Below are positions 1 through 11,461 of a stretch of 64,000 bases of DNA, piece by piece. The notes under the pieces were generated by a model, which saw only the letters and a list, made by a program, of their open reading frames with translations, ran no database searches and was not told the origin of the DNA. Source of the DNA: Hortaea werneckii (taxonomy: Eukaryota; Ascomycota; Dothideomycetes; Mycosphaerellales; Teratosphaeriaceae); NCBI GenBank assembly GCA_037044905.1, contig JBAOKB010000105.1, positions 310,001 to 374,000 on the forward strand, read 5' to 3'. The first letter of the stretch is position 1. Every line of letters begins with the position of its first letter. A program made the translations under genes and the position numbers.

Positions 1-3000
1 ATTCCTCTGCTTCAGCCGCGCAACTTCCTCCGACGCCTTTACACTCTTCGAGCTTCCCGACCGTCCAGGAACGGGCCTATCCCGTGCTTCTTGCATTTTG
101 ACAATAGCCTCCTGTTCTTGGATAGCCCTTTGTGTGTCTCGGACAGCCCGTTCCAGGCCATCCATGCGCTGGATGCGGAAGTCAAGATTTTGATGGAGCG
201 TTTGGTAGTCCTTCCACACCACCTTCTCGACCTCCCGCACCCTGACCTTGAAGTTCCCAATGACGGACTCGATGCGCTGGACAGCCGAGATGATGATCTT
301 GTTGAAGGCGGGAAGGTTTCGCTGGATCACGTCCGGATGCGAAGGTACCTTGCCGTCGATCATGCTGTTTGTCTGCGCCCACTCTGTCCCACAGAGCGTC
401 GAGAGTCTATTCCACAAGGCAAGGAGTAGGTTGTTACGCTCGCCAAGCTGGTCGCGGTACTGCTGCTCGAGCGCAGCCATCTTCCTCTTGTCTTGACTGT
501 AAGCCGTCTCCAGCTCTAGCACACGAGATTGATGCTGCGCTATCTCCCGCATCTGGCTTGCCTGCCCTCTCGATGCGCGCTCGAATTGCTCCAAGATCAT
601 GCCTCCTCGATGAGCGCTCCTTGTCCAGCAAGTCGGAAAGCCTCCTGCTCTCTAAACTGGTACTTTCAAGCAATCCATCACGATGCCTCAGCAACCGATC
701 CTTATCCGCCAGGTCCATCTTTGCCCGGTCAAGCGAATTTGCAGTGCTCTCCGCCTCCCTCTGCAGCCTCTGAATTTCTGCCAGCAGACTCTGCTTTGTG
801 CCATTTGGCTCTCCCAACAAGCTCTTGAGATCCCTCTCCAGCTCATCCAGCTTGCCTTTCCACGAACTGGATTCGACCTCCTTAGCACTCAGCGCCCTCC
901 TTAACTTCCTGACCTCATCCTTCGTCCTGCCTGACTCCACATTCAAATCATCCAGCACCTTTTGCACTTCCTCTTTGCTCTGGTTTTCCAAGACATCCCT
1001 CTGCTGTCTCTCTTCCTCCATTCCTTCCTCCATCTCCTTCACCCTCTCCTGTTCATCTTGAACCGTCTGCTGTGCCGCGTTGAGCGCATCCTCTAGCTCA
1101 CCGATCTTGATCTTGTCGCCCTCTTGCTCTTCCCTCAAAAACGTGATCTCCGAGTGAAGGCTTTCTTGTGTGATCTCCAGCTTCTTGCCCTTTTGATCGA
1201 GCTCCCGGCACTTCTGCTCATAACTCTGCAACTCCGTCTCAGCTTCCTCCAATTGCTGCTCCAGCGTTTGGATTGCCCGCAGATTTGCTTGCTTTTCGTC
1301 TTCGAGCGCCATCACGCTTTGAGTGATTTCTCGCAGCTCTCCCTGAAGACCACGGTAATCGTCACTAGTCCGTTCCAGCTTCTCCTTCGTTCTCCTGCCC
1401 CTCTCCCTCGCATCCGCGAGCTGTGATTCAAGGGACTCAATCTGCATACTTAGGCCATCAATCTCGGCTATAGCTTCCTGCTCGAGCTTGTCGTAATCGG
1501 CTTCCTTTGTTTCGAAGGCTTGCAACGCTTCATCCCGCTCGCGCTGCAAAGCTCTCAGGTCCTCGGATTGCTCGTTGAGCTCAGATTCCATCTGCTCAAA
1601 GTCGCCCTCGAGCGCACTCACATACTGCAAATGCGTATTGTGCGTCCGCTCAAGTTCCTGGAATCTCAATCTCAGCTCCGCGTTCTGGTCCCTTAGCTGT
1701 CCTTCTTTCCTCTCCCAGTCCTCGCGCTCAGTCTCAGTGACCTGCGTCATAGCCTCGCTGCCACGAGATTGTGGGCGGCCATGCTGTTGCTGCTGCCCAG
1801 CCCGTGAGATCGAGCGTTCGAAGATCGACTCGCCAGCTACGGACCTAGCACCATCGCTCTTACGCTGAATGAGCTTCAGATCTTCAATCTCTTGCTGCAG
1901 ACGCTCGCGTTCGCGGTTTCGGGACGTTAACATGCTTGTCTGAGCGCCGAGATCTCGGCGTAGCTCTGCATTCTCATGGCGCAACTGCTCCACGAGCGTT
2001 GCGGAAGAGTCAGTTGGCGTGCCTCCATTGATGGCGGCGCTGGCAATGTCAGACTCGACTCGCTCTCCGCGTATGCACTCAGCCTGCTTCGGCGCTTCAT
2101 CATCTGCTTGCCAGCGGCGGGAGAAGCGCGCTCGATCCTGAGGCTCGTTAGTTCTTCTCGCAACTTCCTCACATCCTCTTCCGCTTGCTCCCGCCGTCCC
2201 GGTTTCGGCATTTAGCAGATCCTGCCACATGTCCATGGTCTCGCGCATGCCTGCTGTGTCTTCGCCGCGGGAGCCGGCCATGCTGCGCATATGCTCAGCC
2301 ATCTTGCGCTTCTCGAGCTCCTTAGTCATGAGGTCTTCAGACAGCGTGGTCACTTTGTTCTCGGTGTTGTCAAGCTGCTGACGAAGATACAGAATCTCCT
2401 CATGCATCTCTGCTTGCAGCGTAGGATCGTCGTCGTTTTCTTCGTCTCCTTCACCAGCGCCGCCCTTAGATTGGCGAGCTTCGGCAAGAGCCTGCTCATT
2501 CTCCTGGACCTTCTTCTCCAGTTCTCGAAGGCGACGGCGGAGGCTTTGCGTCTCTTTGCGCTCGTTCGCAAGATCGGTCTGGAACTGGACGCTTTTTTCA
2601 ATGAGCTCTTGCACACCCTCTTCAGACCTGTTCTGTAGCGCTTCAGAAAGGAAATGGACTTTCAATTTCAGGTTAAAGTTCTCCTTAGTAAGCGTCTCGA
2701 CCTTGTTGTTTTGTTCCTTCAGTGTCAGTGTCCTCCGTGGTCGATCTTGAGTCCCACCAAGCGCTGCGCTTCTTGAAGAGGCTGGGCGCTCCGGTGACCA
2801 ATTGCGTGCGCGAAAGTCTCTTGCCACGGTCTCTGGCACCTGGATACTCTCCACGCGTTGAGCCAGCACAGTATCTGTAGGCGCTTGCACAGACCTTTGA
2901 TTCACTCGCGGGGTCTCTGGCTGCTCTTCTTCTTTCAATCCGTCAAGCTGACCACCAAATCGGCCTGTCAACACATTGCCACTCGCAGCACGACTGAATG

Positions 3001-4177
3001 ACGGAGGACCGTCGCTATTCCAGTCGCTGTAGGAAACCACGCTACCTAAACTGGGCATGCGGGAATCCATGCCCATCCTCGCCCTGGCGTTACCAGGTGC
3101 GGTACTACTAGACATCGCGCCACCCGTCTGTAACGCGAAATCAGCGTTCATTGATTCACCGTTGCTAGATGGGTTTGAGCTCATGGTGTTCCGCGACATG
3201 GTCGATTGGTTGCTAAACGCTCTGTTTCCGAAGTAGCTTGGTCTGCTCCGGAGTTGCGAAGGCATACCACACATGGAGCTCAACAGCGTGGACGACTGAT
3301 CATCGGTCTCCGGCAATGGGATATCTTGTGGCGCGGGTGACGTCTCGGGTCTAATAGTAGACCCATTCGAATGCGGTCGTGGCTCTGGAGAGTGTAGCCT
3401 CGAAGATTCATATTTGGAACTTTCCCTGGAATGCATCGGGGCGTGCGCAGATCTCGTGGGGAGGTTCCTTTCATGGCCTCTCTGGGCGGCTGCAGCTGCA
3501 GGTGAGGATGGGCTAGCCTCCTCAGTGCCTATGTCACTCAGACTGTTCTCTTCCTCGTAATGATGCGCCCCAGGACCAGGCGTCTTGTATGCATCTGCCG
3601 GCGTGTCCGGTTCCGACTCCATTTTGTTCTCGCCTAGATGCCCCTGATCTGATGGATGTCGCCCTTGACTGCTCCTCCCGCTTTTCTTCAAACTTCCAAA
3701 CATGGCACCTGGAGGAGGGGTATGGCCAGCCCTTCCAAGCTCAAGGTATGTGTCATCCACACCTAATCTTCCCTCTTGCTGCTCTTGGACACCGTGCTCG
3801 GCCTGATCTGGTGCCTGCTGCTCAGGCGGCATGAAGCTAGACTCAATGTCCATGAAATGCCGCCTCATTTCCTGCTCATTCAAGCTGCCTTCTCCATCGC
3901 TCGGCGCATGGATGCTGCGGTCCACAAAGCTGTGCCCGCCCTCGTCGAAGCTCTTCTCGCTGATAGGTAATGGAGGGAGGTCGTTATCGTCGCTCTCGAA
4001 AGTATGCCGCGCTGCCGACTCAGAGTCATGCCCGTTGCTGGGCGATTGCGGCTCCTGCTGGGGCCTTCCCTGATCCATGCTCGAAGGCCGACTGGATCGC
4101 ACTTCGAGCTTTCGCGGTCTACGCTTCGGTGATAGATTGCCTCCAACGCGCTCGGGGCTCGCGACCGCGTCATTCAT
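1..4177 (-). CDS. apsB: ApsB/centrosomin-like spindle pole body coiled-coil protein (partial, frame breaks)
   Basis: Likely a structural protein of spindle pole bodies and microtubule organising centres. The ATG is at 4175-4177. The main frame runs to a stop at 434, but the coding signal continues to base 1 in the next frame and leaves the window. About 450 residues of low-complexity Ser/Pro-rich sequence come first. Around residues 478-555 there is a Cnn_1N-like segment (LTLKEQNNKVETLTKENFNL), the family's gamma-tubulin-complex-binding region, followed by long coiled coil. In the shifted frame below about 596 the conserved tail continues (for example NNLLLALWNRLSTLCGTEWA). Three frame breaks are visible: near 2198-2200 (a GGG run), at about 2000-2100 (restoring frame), and near 596. 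Family identity is based on motif recognition; whether the breaks are sequencing errors is not resolved here. Confidence 0.8.
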
Positions 4178-4859
4178 CGTAGCTGTTGTCCATGCGCATT
4201 GCGGGGGGTGGGCGTGCGTGTCTCCAGCTGATCAAGGGTAGATGAAGTTTGTTTAGTTTGTTCGCTCGCTCGCTCGCCCGCGTGTTTCCGGTGCGACGGT
4301 GGAGTTGAGCTTTGAGCCAGCTTAGCTCTAAGGTTTGTCTTGATGGGCCAGGAGAGTGATCTCGAGCCTGCACTACCACCGAAAGTCCAGGGAGGAGTTA
4401 ATGTAACGTGACACAGGTGCAGCACAGTACAACAATAATGTGATACAGGTGACAACCCGATAGGCGACGTTGATTAACAAAACTGTCGGTCGGGAATCAT
4501 CAACACCACTCGAACCGTTAGACTAGGGGAGGTCGGGATTGATCTCGCTCGACAGGGATGACGCGACGCGACGTCGGCACAAGCCGAGTCATCACTCGCG
4601 CAACACGTGCATGCGGGGTCTGACCCAGGCTGCTGCACACATTTCATCTGCTTGATCCATTCAACCTCAACAAGAACAGCAACACCGACAGCGAGCCGGT
4701 ACGAAATATGACCATTGATCAGGGAAAGTATTCATATGCCAACACTTTACTTTAACAAATGTTTCTTCCATCCACGTCACGTTTTAAGATTTCCCGCAAA
4801 CCTTGCAACAAACGGAGCGCTGACCGCATCCTCGCCACTTGTCGGAGGAGCAGTAGACG
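4178..4859. other. intergenic, upstream of the ApsB-like gene
   Basis: This 682-base gap lies between the ApsB-like start and the end of the F-box-like gene. It presumably holds the ApsB-like promoter and 5' UTR. I see a C/T- and GCTC-rich stretch close to the ATG (about 4255-4280) but no convincing gene, RNA or repeat. Confidence 0.5.
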
Positions 4860-6019
4860 CTAGATCAGGGCAAACCTCTCTCTGATCCAGCCCAGATCTC
4901 TCTCATGAAACCCCTGAGCGTAGTAAACCCACCGTTGCTCTTCCTTGTTCCATTTCCGGTTCGGCACATACGCCAGTAAGTTGTAGTAATTGTCCCGGTG
5001 AAAGGGAAACTCATAGCTCGGTTTGCCTTCCCGCTCGAGGAACGCGTCGTCTTCTTGCATGGCATCGTGCTCGGTGAGATAGTACAGCAGGTTCGGATGG
5101 ACAGTCTTAGCGGGCAGAGGGACTGCTCGTTTGTTGTGGCGATGGAGAGGCTGCTTCTGCGCCATCCCCGCTGGACGTGTCTGGCGAAGCAGCGTGCCCG
5201 TGATGGTATTCAGATGCGTCTGCAACAGTGCGGCGTACGCTAGTGGACTATCCATGGCTTTCTGCACAATCCTCGCATGCTGATCTGTAAGCTCGATATT
5301 CCAGTCCGGATTGGTGCCCCTTGGAATCATTGGAATCGGTTCGCGGTGATTGAGGTTCCACTGGAAGTGGGCAAGATCTAGTACTACGTTCAAATTGTTC
5401 CAAGCAAGAAGGCAGGAAGGACAGCTGCATACGTTCTCCGGGTCTATGGTCTTGATGTGCTGATATGGCTTCCGATTAATAGCAGTCTTTTCCTGCCAGC
5501 TTGGGTTGAGCAACGCTGCTTTGGATGCCTGGTCAACCTGCTCGAAATACACAGGTAGAGGCAAACAGCGACGTAAGACCCAGTACCTGCGGTCCATGAT
5601 GTCCTTCGCGATGGCTCCTTCCTGTTCCTGGATGAAGTCCTTCGTAGCATGGTTGAGCTGGCTAACGCGGATGACGTCTGTAGGTCTGAGATGGCCTAAA
5701 ATCTCTTGCAACAGCTCTGCTGGTAATTCAAGGAAATTCCTGACCTTCGAAGAAGCCTTGTGTGTCTCTTTTGCTGCTGCTTCAGGAGTCGTTTGGTCTT
5801 TTTCGAGTTCTTGGCCAGTGGCGCCGTGTGGTCTACGAGAGGTACATCATCATCTTCTTCGACCCACTTCTTGGGCTTGCCTTTTGGCTTTCCAGTATGC
5901 ACGATGGTGTACTCTTCGGCGGGGCCAGAGGTTGATGCAACGGAGACCGTCGAATGCTCTGAATGCTCGGTCACCTTCTGACCATTGGCAGACACATCAA
6001 CGTTCTCTGTCTCAGACAT
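4860..6019 (-). CDS. F-box-like protein with one frame break
   Basis: Predicted substrate-recognition type protein with an F-box-like motif (FLELPAELLQEILGHL). The ATG at 6017-6019 begins MSETENVDVSANG. A Lys-rich N-terminal part follows, then the F-box-like motif near residues 90-125, then about 250 residues without a recognised domain. They include CSCPSCLLAWNNL, with three cysteines that could bind metal. The first part (to about 5800) and the second part (stop at 4860) are in different frames. The switch falls at a run of five A on the coding strand (about 5795-5805); one more A would give a continuous protein of about 386 residues. The F-box motif starts upstream of the second open frame and is interrupted unless the break is corrected. 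A small intron is possible, but I found no fitting splice pair. Confidence 0.6.
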
Positions 6020-6740
6020 TGCATGGATTTCAAAGATGCGCGGGTTTACTCCTGTACAATGCACAACATTTGATATCCCCAGGTTAAGAAGATACGTAGG
6101 TAATGGCAAGCGCAAAACGAAGTTGGTAGGTACTTGTCCCTGTGTCGGAGTTAAGGTCGCCCACCGTCCTTTCTCCGTGCCAAGAATATCGCTTCTCTCA
6201 GCTCTCTCTTCTGGTGTATGTTCACCTCACTTTCCTGCTGAACTTCAACACATTGAATACACCTGGGAGCATTTATCCGTTTGGCACTACGTTGATATGA
6301 GTATAACAATGTTGCCGTGGCATCTTAGGGTCATGCCAATTTCGCAATGATGCATCGACACGCCCTGTCTGTGTAGGCTAGCGGGCAAACCTCTTAACCT
6401 CATCTGTAATATTGAGCGCGTCAACATCTACAATTGCTTCTGGATATCGCCTGGCACACGGATAAGACGGCTGCGAGCCTCATGGGAAGCTTGTCAAGCC
6501 TTCAACCTCCGAAAGTGTACGATGTACTCTTTCGCGACAGTTCAATTAGCCGGCTGGGCCGCTTAATTAGCCGCCATCTGGTGATCCCGTGTCAGATGGT
6601 GTCGACTCAGTACCGCCATAGACGTCTACTGCCGAGAGGGGCTCGCATATAAGTATTGCTTATGTCTGAACGACCTCTATGCCTACAATTCCACCCACAC
6701 ATCATCCTAACTCCTCTCACCACTATCTCGGGTGCCCAAA
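6020..6740. promoter_or_regulatory. divergent promoter region between F-box-like and PhyH genes
   Basis: The two flanking genes point away from each other, so this 721-base gap must hold both promoters. A TATA-like CATATAAGTA at 6646-6655 lies about 85 bases before the PhyH ATG. No other element is called. Confidence 0.45.
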
Positions 6741-7724
6741 ATGTATCAACAGCTAACCCAAGAAGACATTGACCACTTCATGCAGCATGGCTGGCTTAAG
6801 CTTTCGAACTGCTTCACACAAGAGGATGCTGACCAAAAGATCTCCAACGTCTGGACCCGGCTAGGCATGTCGCCTACTGATAAGTCTACCTGGCACACCG
6901 AACGAACCAACATGCCAACGCATAACACATTTGAGGCCGACAAATTTGCACCAAAAGCATGGGCAGCGATTTGCGACCTTCTGGGTGGCGAAGAGCACAT
7001 TGCGGATTACAACCGCACCTGGAACGATGGGCTTATCGTCAACCTTGGCACGCCAGAGGGCGAAGGCAAAGAAGTAAAACCTCAAGATCTCCCAGGCTGG
7101 CATGTCGATGGCGATTTCTTTGTGCACTATCTCGACTCGCCGGAGCAAGGCTTACTGGTCATCCCGCTCTTTACCGATATCGAGGCTGGCGGAGGTGGCA
7201 CTATGATCTGTCCCGCTGCCATTCCCAAGATGGCACGGCACTTGTACGAGCACCCGGAGGGTGTCTCGCCACGGATGACGCCTCGAGCCCAGAACCCGAC
7301 CTTCGCGCACGAAGACACACTTCAATGGTTCTGCGACGTGGCCAAGTCAATGCCAGACGATGCCTTCGTCGAAGCGACGGGCAAAGTTGGCGATGTCTAC
7401 TTGCTGCACCCGTTGATGCTACATTCGGCGTCACACAACAAGTTGCGAAACGTGCGCATCATTACCAACCCCCCTGTCAGCCTCAAGGAGCCTTTCGTAT
7501 TTGATCGGGAAGACGCGAGCCAGCATAGCGTTGTTGAGAAGAAGACATTGGCAGCGCTCGGTCAAGAGAAGCTGGCAGGATGGAAGATCGCCGGAAACCG
7601 AGACCGTATTGTACCAGAACGCATCCGCAGGGAGCAGCGGATGAGAGAACAGGAACTGGAGAGGTTGAAGGCGGAAAAGCTGCCAGAACAGGATGGTCCG
7701 ATGCAAGTGGCGACAGAGGCATAG
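6741..7724 (+). CDS. phytanoyl-CoA dioxygenase (PhyH) family protein
   Basis: Predicted non-haem Fe(II)/2-oxoglutarate-dependent oxygenase of 327 residues, intronless. The iron-binding triad is visible: H121 and D123 in PGWHVDGDFF, and the distal His near 228 in HPLMLHSAS. An Arg near 239 (VRIITNPP) is placed to bind 2-oxoglutarate. The C-terminal 40 residues form a charged helix rich in Arg, Glu and Gln. The start is the ATG at 6741; the open frame extends a little upstream only through a GTG. No peroxisomal targeting signal is seen: the C-terminus is VATEA, so a peroxisomal phytanoyl-CoA role is not supported. The substrate is unknown. Related fungal proteins act in secondary metabolism or as uncharacterised oxygenases; no biosynthetic cluster surrounds it. 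Confidence 0.85.
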   Translation: MYQQLTQEDIDHFMQHGWLKLSNCFTQEDADQKISNVWTRLGMSPTDKSTWHTERTNMPTHNTFEADKFAPKAWAAICDLLGGEEHIADYNRTWNDGLIVNLGTPEGEGKEVKPQDLPGWHVDGDFFVHYLDSPEQGLLVIPLFTDIEAGGGGTMICPAAIPKMARHLYEHPEGVSPRMTPRAQNPTFAHEDTLQWFCDVAKSMPDDAFVEATGKVGDVYLLHPLMLHSASHNKLRNVRIITNPPVSLKEPFVFDREDASQHSVVEKKTLAALGQEKLAGWKIAGNRDRIVPERIRREQRMREQELERLKAEKLPEQDGPMQVATEA

Positions 7725-7989
7725 ACGGCTGCTCTTTCGCCTTTCAACACTGCCCAGGATTTCGGACACATATAATGCAGAATCAATTTATCATTTCGAT
7801 TTCCGTTGACATACAGATATTGTGTTCGTTTATCCCAAAGTCATAATCTCATATTTATCATTGCGCTCATCAGGCCGTCAACGACTCTAAAGCCAAAGAT
7901 GCAATCCAGACCATCACTATACCTGATGCAGCCGGCATGAAAAAGCCCCCCGTACAAATCTTCTCGCTCTCATCTACCCAGACCCAGCG

Positions 7990-8934
7990 TTAACCAGAAT
8001 CTTGAAACCTGACCGTCCTTCTCCCCTCGATCGCAGGACTACTCCTAGGCCCTTCCTCGCCACCACGTCGTCTGTCCATCCTTCTCTGTCGTGCCTCTTT
8101 CGCTTCCTGCGCTTTCCAATTCGCAATCTGCTTTTTGCGCCGCTGGCTCCTCGCTTCGGCTTCTGCAGGAGTAGGTCGGAAACCGATCCCGTTGATACCC
8201 AGACCGTCGTCCCCGGGGTCGTTGGCGTCCAGCTCGTGGCCGGTGATTTCGTCGTCTTGCCAGGTTAGGGATGTCGGGTCGTCGCTTAGGAGATATGTGG
8301 AGGTGTCGTCTTGTTTTGAAGATAGAGACGATGTAGCAGAATCCGTACGCTGCGGCTTCTTGGAAGCTGATGATGGCTTTGGTGATGGTAGTGGAGGTGG
8401 TGGCGAGGCTAGTCGTTTCCTGGGCGAGGTTTTCGTTGCCTGGACAGAGGGCACAGCGAGCTCAAGAACATTTTCCATTGCATTGTGAGTAGCTTTTGGG
8501 GGTTCAAATGGGCCGTGGGATCCCTGGGATCGCCAATCAGGTGTCTCTTGAATCTCCGGTACCAGCGTTGCGTAGTTGTTAGAGAAAGCTGCTTGGGCCA
8601 TGCTTTTTGCCTCGGGCGTTGATGCGATCTCAGAGCCATTGACTAGGTGTGATGGCTCTGGATCAGTTGAAGGCTCCCTCTTCATCCGTTTACTTGGTCT
8701 ACCGTTCTCATGTTGACTTGGTCTTGCGGCTTGCTGAGGTTGATGCTGTTGATGAATTTCGAGCGTTTGCAATCGCTCTGCTACTTTGCTCCTCGGGCTG
8801 TCCAGACCTGATGCTGTATTATCGCTCATATTTTGCTGAGTGTCAACCTTTAAAGGAATGCCAGCATGATCTGAACCACTTCGCTTGTGGCCATCTGAAG
8901 GTTGGGATGGCGGGCTCGAGGAGGTTCTGCTCAT
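7990..8934 (-). CDS. conserved-looking fungal protein of unknown function
   Basis: A 314-residue intronless frame with ATG at 8932-8934. I do not recognise a named family. The first 190 residues are low-complexity and rich in Ser, Pro, Gln and Lys, with a basic patch (SKRMKREP) that could be a nuclear signal. The last third looks ordered and more conserved in style: LTWQDDEITGHELD, then DDGLGINGIGFRPTPAEAEA, then a highly basic helix (RRKKQIANWKAQEAKEARQR). It ends with RRTVRFQDSG. The composition and basic helix suggest a nuclear or nucleic-acid-associated protein, which is inference only. Codon use resembles neighbouring real genes, and there is no competing frame of similar quality. Confidence 0.65.
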   Translation of the reverse strand: MSRTSSSPPSQPSDGHKRSGSDHAGIPLKVDTQQNMSDNTASGLDSPRSKVAERLQTLEIHQQHQPQQAARPSQHENGRPSKRMKREPSTDPEPSHLVNGSEIASTPEAKSMAQAAFSNNYATLVPEIQETPDWRSQGSHGPFEPPKATHNAMENVLELAVPSVQATKTSPRKRLASPPPPLPSPKPSSASKKPQRTDSATSSLSSKQDDTSTYLLSDDPTSLTWQDDEITGHELDANDPGDDGLGINGIGFRPTPAEAEARSQRRKKQIANWKAQEAKEARQRRMDRRRGGEEGPRSSPAIEGRRTVRFQDSG

Positions 8935-9819
8935 TGGGGGTGGGCGCTTTGTATGGCGGATTTTGATATGATGAAAGCAGCATTTCTGAGGCCTTTTACT
9001 TGCCTTCTTGCAGTTTGGACGTGTCAGGTGCGGTTGTAGTGACTATGATATAGAAGTGGTCACAAGTGAAGTGAGGGCAGGTTGCTGAGAAGTGGGGCCC
9101 AAGCTTTCCAGCGCACCCGAGACAATCAAGCTGGAAGTTGCTCGTTGAAGCTCAACTTGAGATGTATCAAACAAGATCAGGTCTCAAAGCAGAATACGTA
9201 CGCTAATATTTGTGACGGGCATAACAAGCATGACAAGCAAGGGGAACAAAGTCACCCTGGAACACTGAGTCGCATGTTTGCTTGAAGCGTATGTTCTGCA
9301 ACTGATCTTAGCGGTTGCTACGCACGCATGAGCAAATGTTCCAGCTGCGTGTACCTTGTAAATCCAAGTATTATACTGGGCTCTGGAAAGCACCGGAAGA
9401 CGTATAGAAGCATAAAGGACTGCCTGTCACGCCGCACTTCGAACTACGACTATCAATCATCTTTCCCTGTCCTGCGCCTGCGCCTGTCTGCACGAGGAGA
9501 GCAGAGTCTTTGCACGGCAAATGCACCAGCAAGCCAGTGCAGTGCCACATGAGCGCTCTTATATGGGGACAGTCCGATCAAAGCCCCTTTTAATGTACCG
9601 AAGGACGTGAATAGAGGCGCCTGAAGCATTGGCTCGAGCAATACTGACATGAGAGTAAACAAGAAAACCATCTAGTTTCTCTACTGCCCGGATAAGTACA
9701 TCTGAGAATCTTACAGCAAAAAACCGGTCGACTTTAGAACCCAAGTCTGAGTTGAAGCACCGAAATCTTGAATTTCTGTTCCCTTTTGCAGAACAAAAGA
9801 CAGAGAGGGGGTAAGAGGG
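8935..9819. other. intergenic
   Basis: This 885-base gap lies upstream of the unknown gene and downstream of the APH-like gene. The short open frames here have no domain signal and poor composition. I see no RNA gene or repeat. Confidence 0.5.
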
Positions 9820-10722
9820 TTACTGCAAGTGATCACCGAGCTGGTCAAGAGGCTGATCAAACCACCGCCAAAGGAGACGCTCAGCCTCCAGCTCGGCATC
9901 GTATCTATCCATTTGCTCCTGAAGCATCTGGTGAAATTCAGGGGCATAAACCCGATTGTAGAGCGCTTTCGTATACTCCCAATACTCTGGATACCAACCC
10001 GCACACTCCCAGTCGATTATCGAGGCGATCTTTCCATCCCGGATGAGTATATTAAGGGATGCCAAATCTCCGTGCGTGAATCGCACACTGTAGTTACGTT
10101 GATGAACTCTGACAAAATCGTCTCCAAACCTATCATCAAAAGCGTCTGCAGGCATGCCACCCCTTATGAATGCGTGAAACGAGGCAACGTTTTCGAAAGG
10201 CCCAAACAGCCTCCACGTACTGACCCGTATATCGCGACATCGCCCACCTTCTGTGGAAGAGACGCCAAAGTTTTTCGCAGGCTTTAGCGCACGTAATTGC
10301 TTGATGTATGAGCCCAGATCCTTGACGATGTTCTGCTTCTGTTCGACTGAAAGCTTAGCCCAGCAAGACACGAGAGGTATACCTCCCTCAATATATTCCA
10401 TCTCGAGCGCCAGTTTTCCATGCCATCTGTGCGACCTGTAGAGACGCGGAACAGGTATGTCCGTGTTGGCGGCCACGTAAGACATCGCTTCCAGTTCAGG
10501 TGAATCACATGGCCATTTGATCACCCGGGTGGGACTGATGCGGACCATGATGCGCGAAGGGCTACTTCCGACGGTGCCAAAGAGTCTTTCCCGAGCCAGA
10601 TGCGCAGAGGAAGCACCAGCTCGAGCGCGCCTGACCAGAGCCTCATTGTGGACTGCTGAGCACTGTCGGCAAGCGTGGCTGAGATCAGGATTAAGGTAAC
10701 TGCTTGGAGACAAACTTGTCAT
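9820..10722 (-). CDS. aminoglycoside phosphotransferase (APH)-like kinase fold protein
   Basis: A 300-residue intronless protein with ATG at 10720-10722. It carries the kinase-fold motifs of the APH/choline kinase superfamily. A catalytic loop (HGDLASLNIL, residues 217-226) supplies the catalytic Asp and metal-binding Asn. IDWECAGW (236-243) supplies the second metal-binding Asp and the typical WE..G. A candidate ATP-binding Lys is K69 (VIKWPCDSPELEAM), with Glu nearby. Such proteins are expanded in filamentous fungi and mostly uncharacterised. They are not evidence for antibiotic resistance. The likely role is phosphorylation of a small molecule, substrate unknown. No operon-like partner adjoins it. 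Confidence 0.85.
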   Translation of the reverse strand: MTSLSPSSYLNPDLSHACRQCSAVHNEALVRRARAGASSAHLARERLFGTVGSSPSRIMVRISPTRVIKWPCDSPELEAMSYVAANTDIPVPRLYRSHRWHGKLALEMEYIEGGIPLVSCWAKLSVEQKQNIVKDLGSYIKQLRALKPAKNFGVSSTEGGRCRDIRVSTWRLFGPFENVASFHAFIRGGMPADAFDDRFGDDFVRVHQRNYSVRFTHGDLASLNILIRDGKIASIIDWECAGWYPEYWEYTKALYNRVYAPEFHQMLQEQMDRYDAELEAERLLWRWFDQPLDQLGDHLQ

Positions 10723-11461
10723 TCGAGCTGGAGCCTTCCGTCACTGCCTCGATTTTGTAGCAATGCCACCTGAATACGGAATTTGCTGATAGGAAACTGG
10801 ACCTCTTTCTTTTGCTTGGGTGATGTCGTCGTCTTCGCAGTGAGTAGTGCGCTACCGCATGTGGCCTCCCTTGCGTTTCAAAATTCGGTATCATTGGATA
10901 CCGGGACGAGTTGACAGGGATGGGATCAACATTCGCAATCCGCTGTATCATAGTCAGGATCGAAGTGATGGGCTGAACAATGATCCCGCGTCCGTAGCTC
11001 AGATCCGTTACTGTCATTTTTGGTATCCACAATCGTCCGTGTTGTTATTTTATTTCAAGCCGGAGGCCCAGAAGGCTAGGTTATTAGCCAGCAAGGTCAG
11101 CGGCGTTTGATTGAATCCCCATAACTTGTTCGTTCAGCCCCGGGTCCCTCAGAATCTCAGGTCTTGAGCGCTGATAGTGAGCCAGACCACAAGGAGAAAA
11201 GGGCAGGCCTGGCATTCTTTGTGACATTGCGTTGTTTGTTGCAAATGCTATTTACATCTATATCTATGTACGCGAAAGAAGCTCATCTCGATAGTCCGAT
11301 CATTCAGGACTAATGGGGTATCATCACTCAAAACCAATGCTCCGAAAGACCAAAAACACACACACCAAAAAAAAAAAAAAAAAAAAGAAAGAAAGAAAGA
11401 AAAGAAAAGAAAAAAGAAAAAGAGAAAGACCCTTTCTGCTAGCCCCCCCACCATCCCTCTC
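10723..11461. other. intergenic with poly-A/GAAA tract
   Basis: The gap lies upstream of the APH-like gene and at the 3' side of the SPX-RING gene. Apart from the simple repeat at 11367-11430 I see nothing supported. Confidence 0.5.
11367..11430. repeat. poly-A run followed by (GAAA)n microsatellite
   Basis: About 20 consecutive A are followed by several GAAA and GAAAA units, ending about 30 bases before the SPX-RING stop codon. On the coding strand of that gene it is a T/C tract just after the stop, probably in its 3' UTR. Confidence 0.9.
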
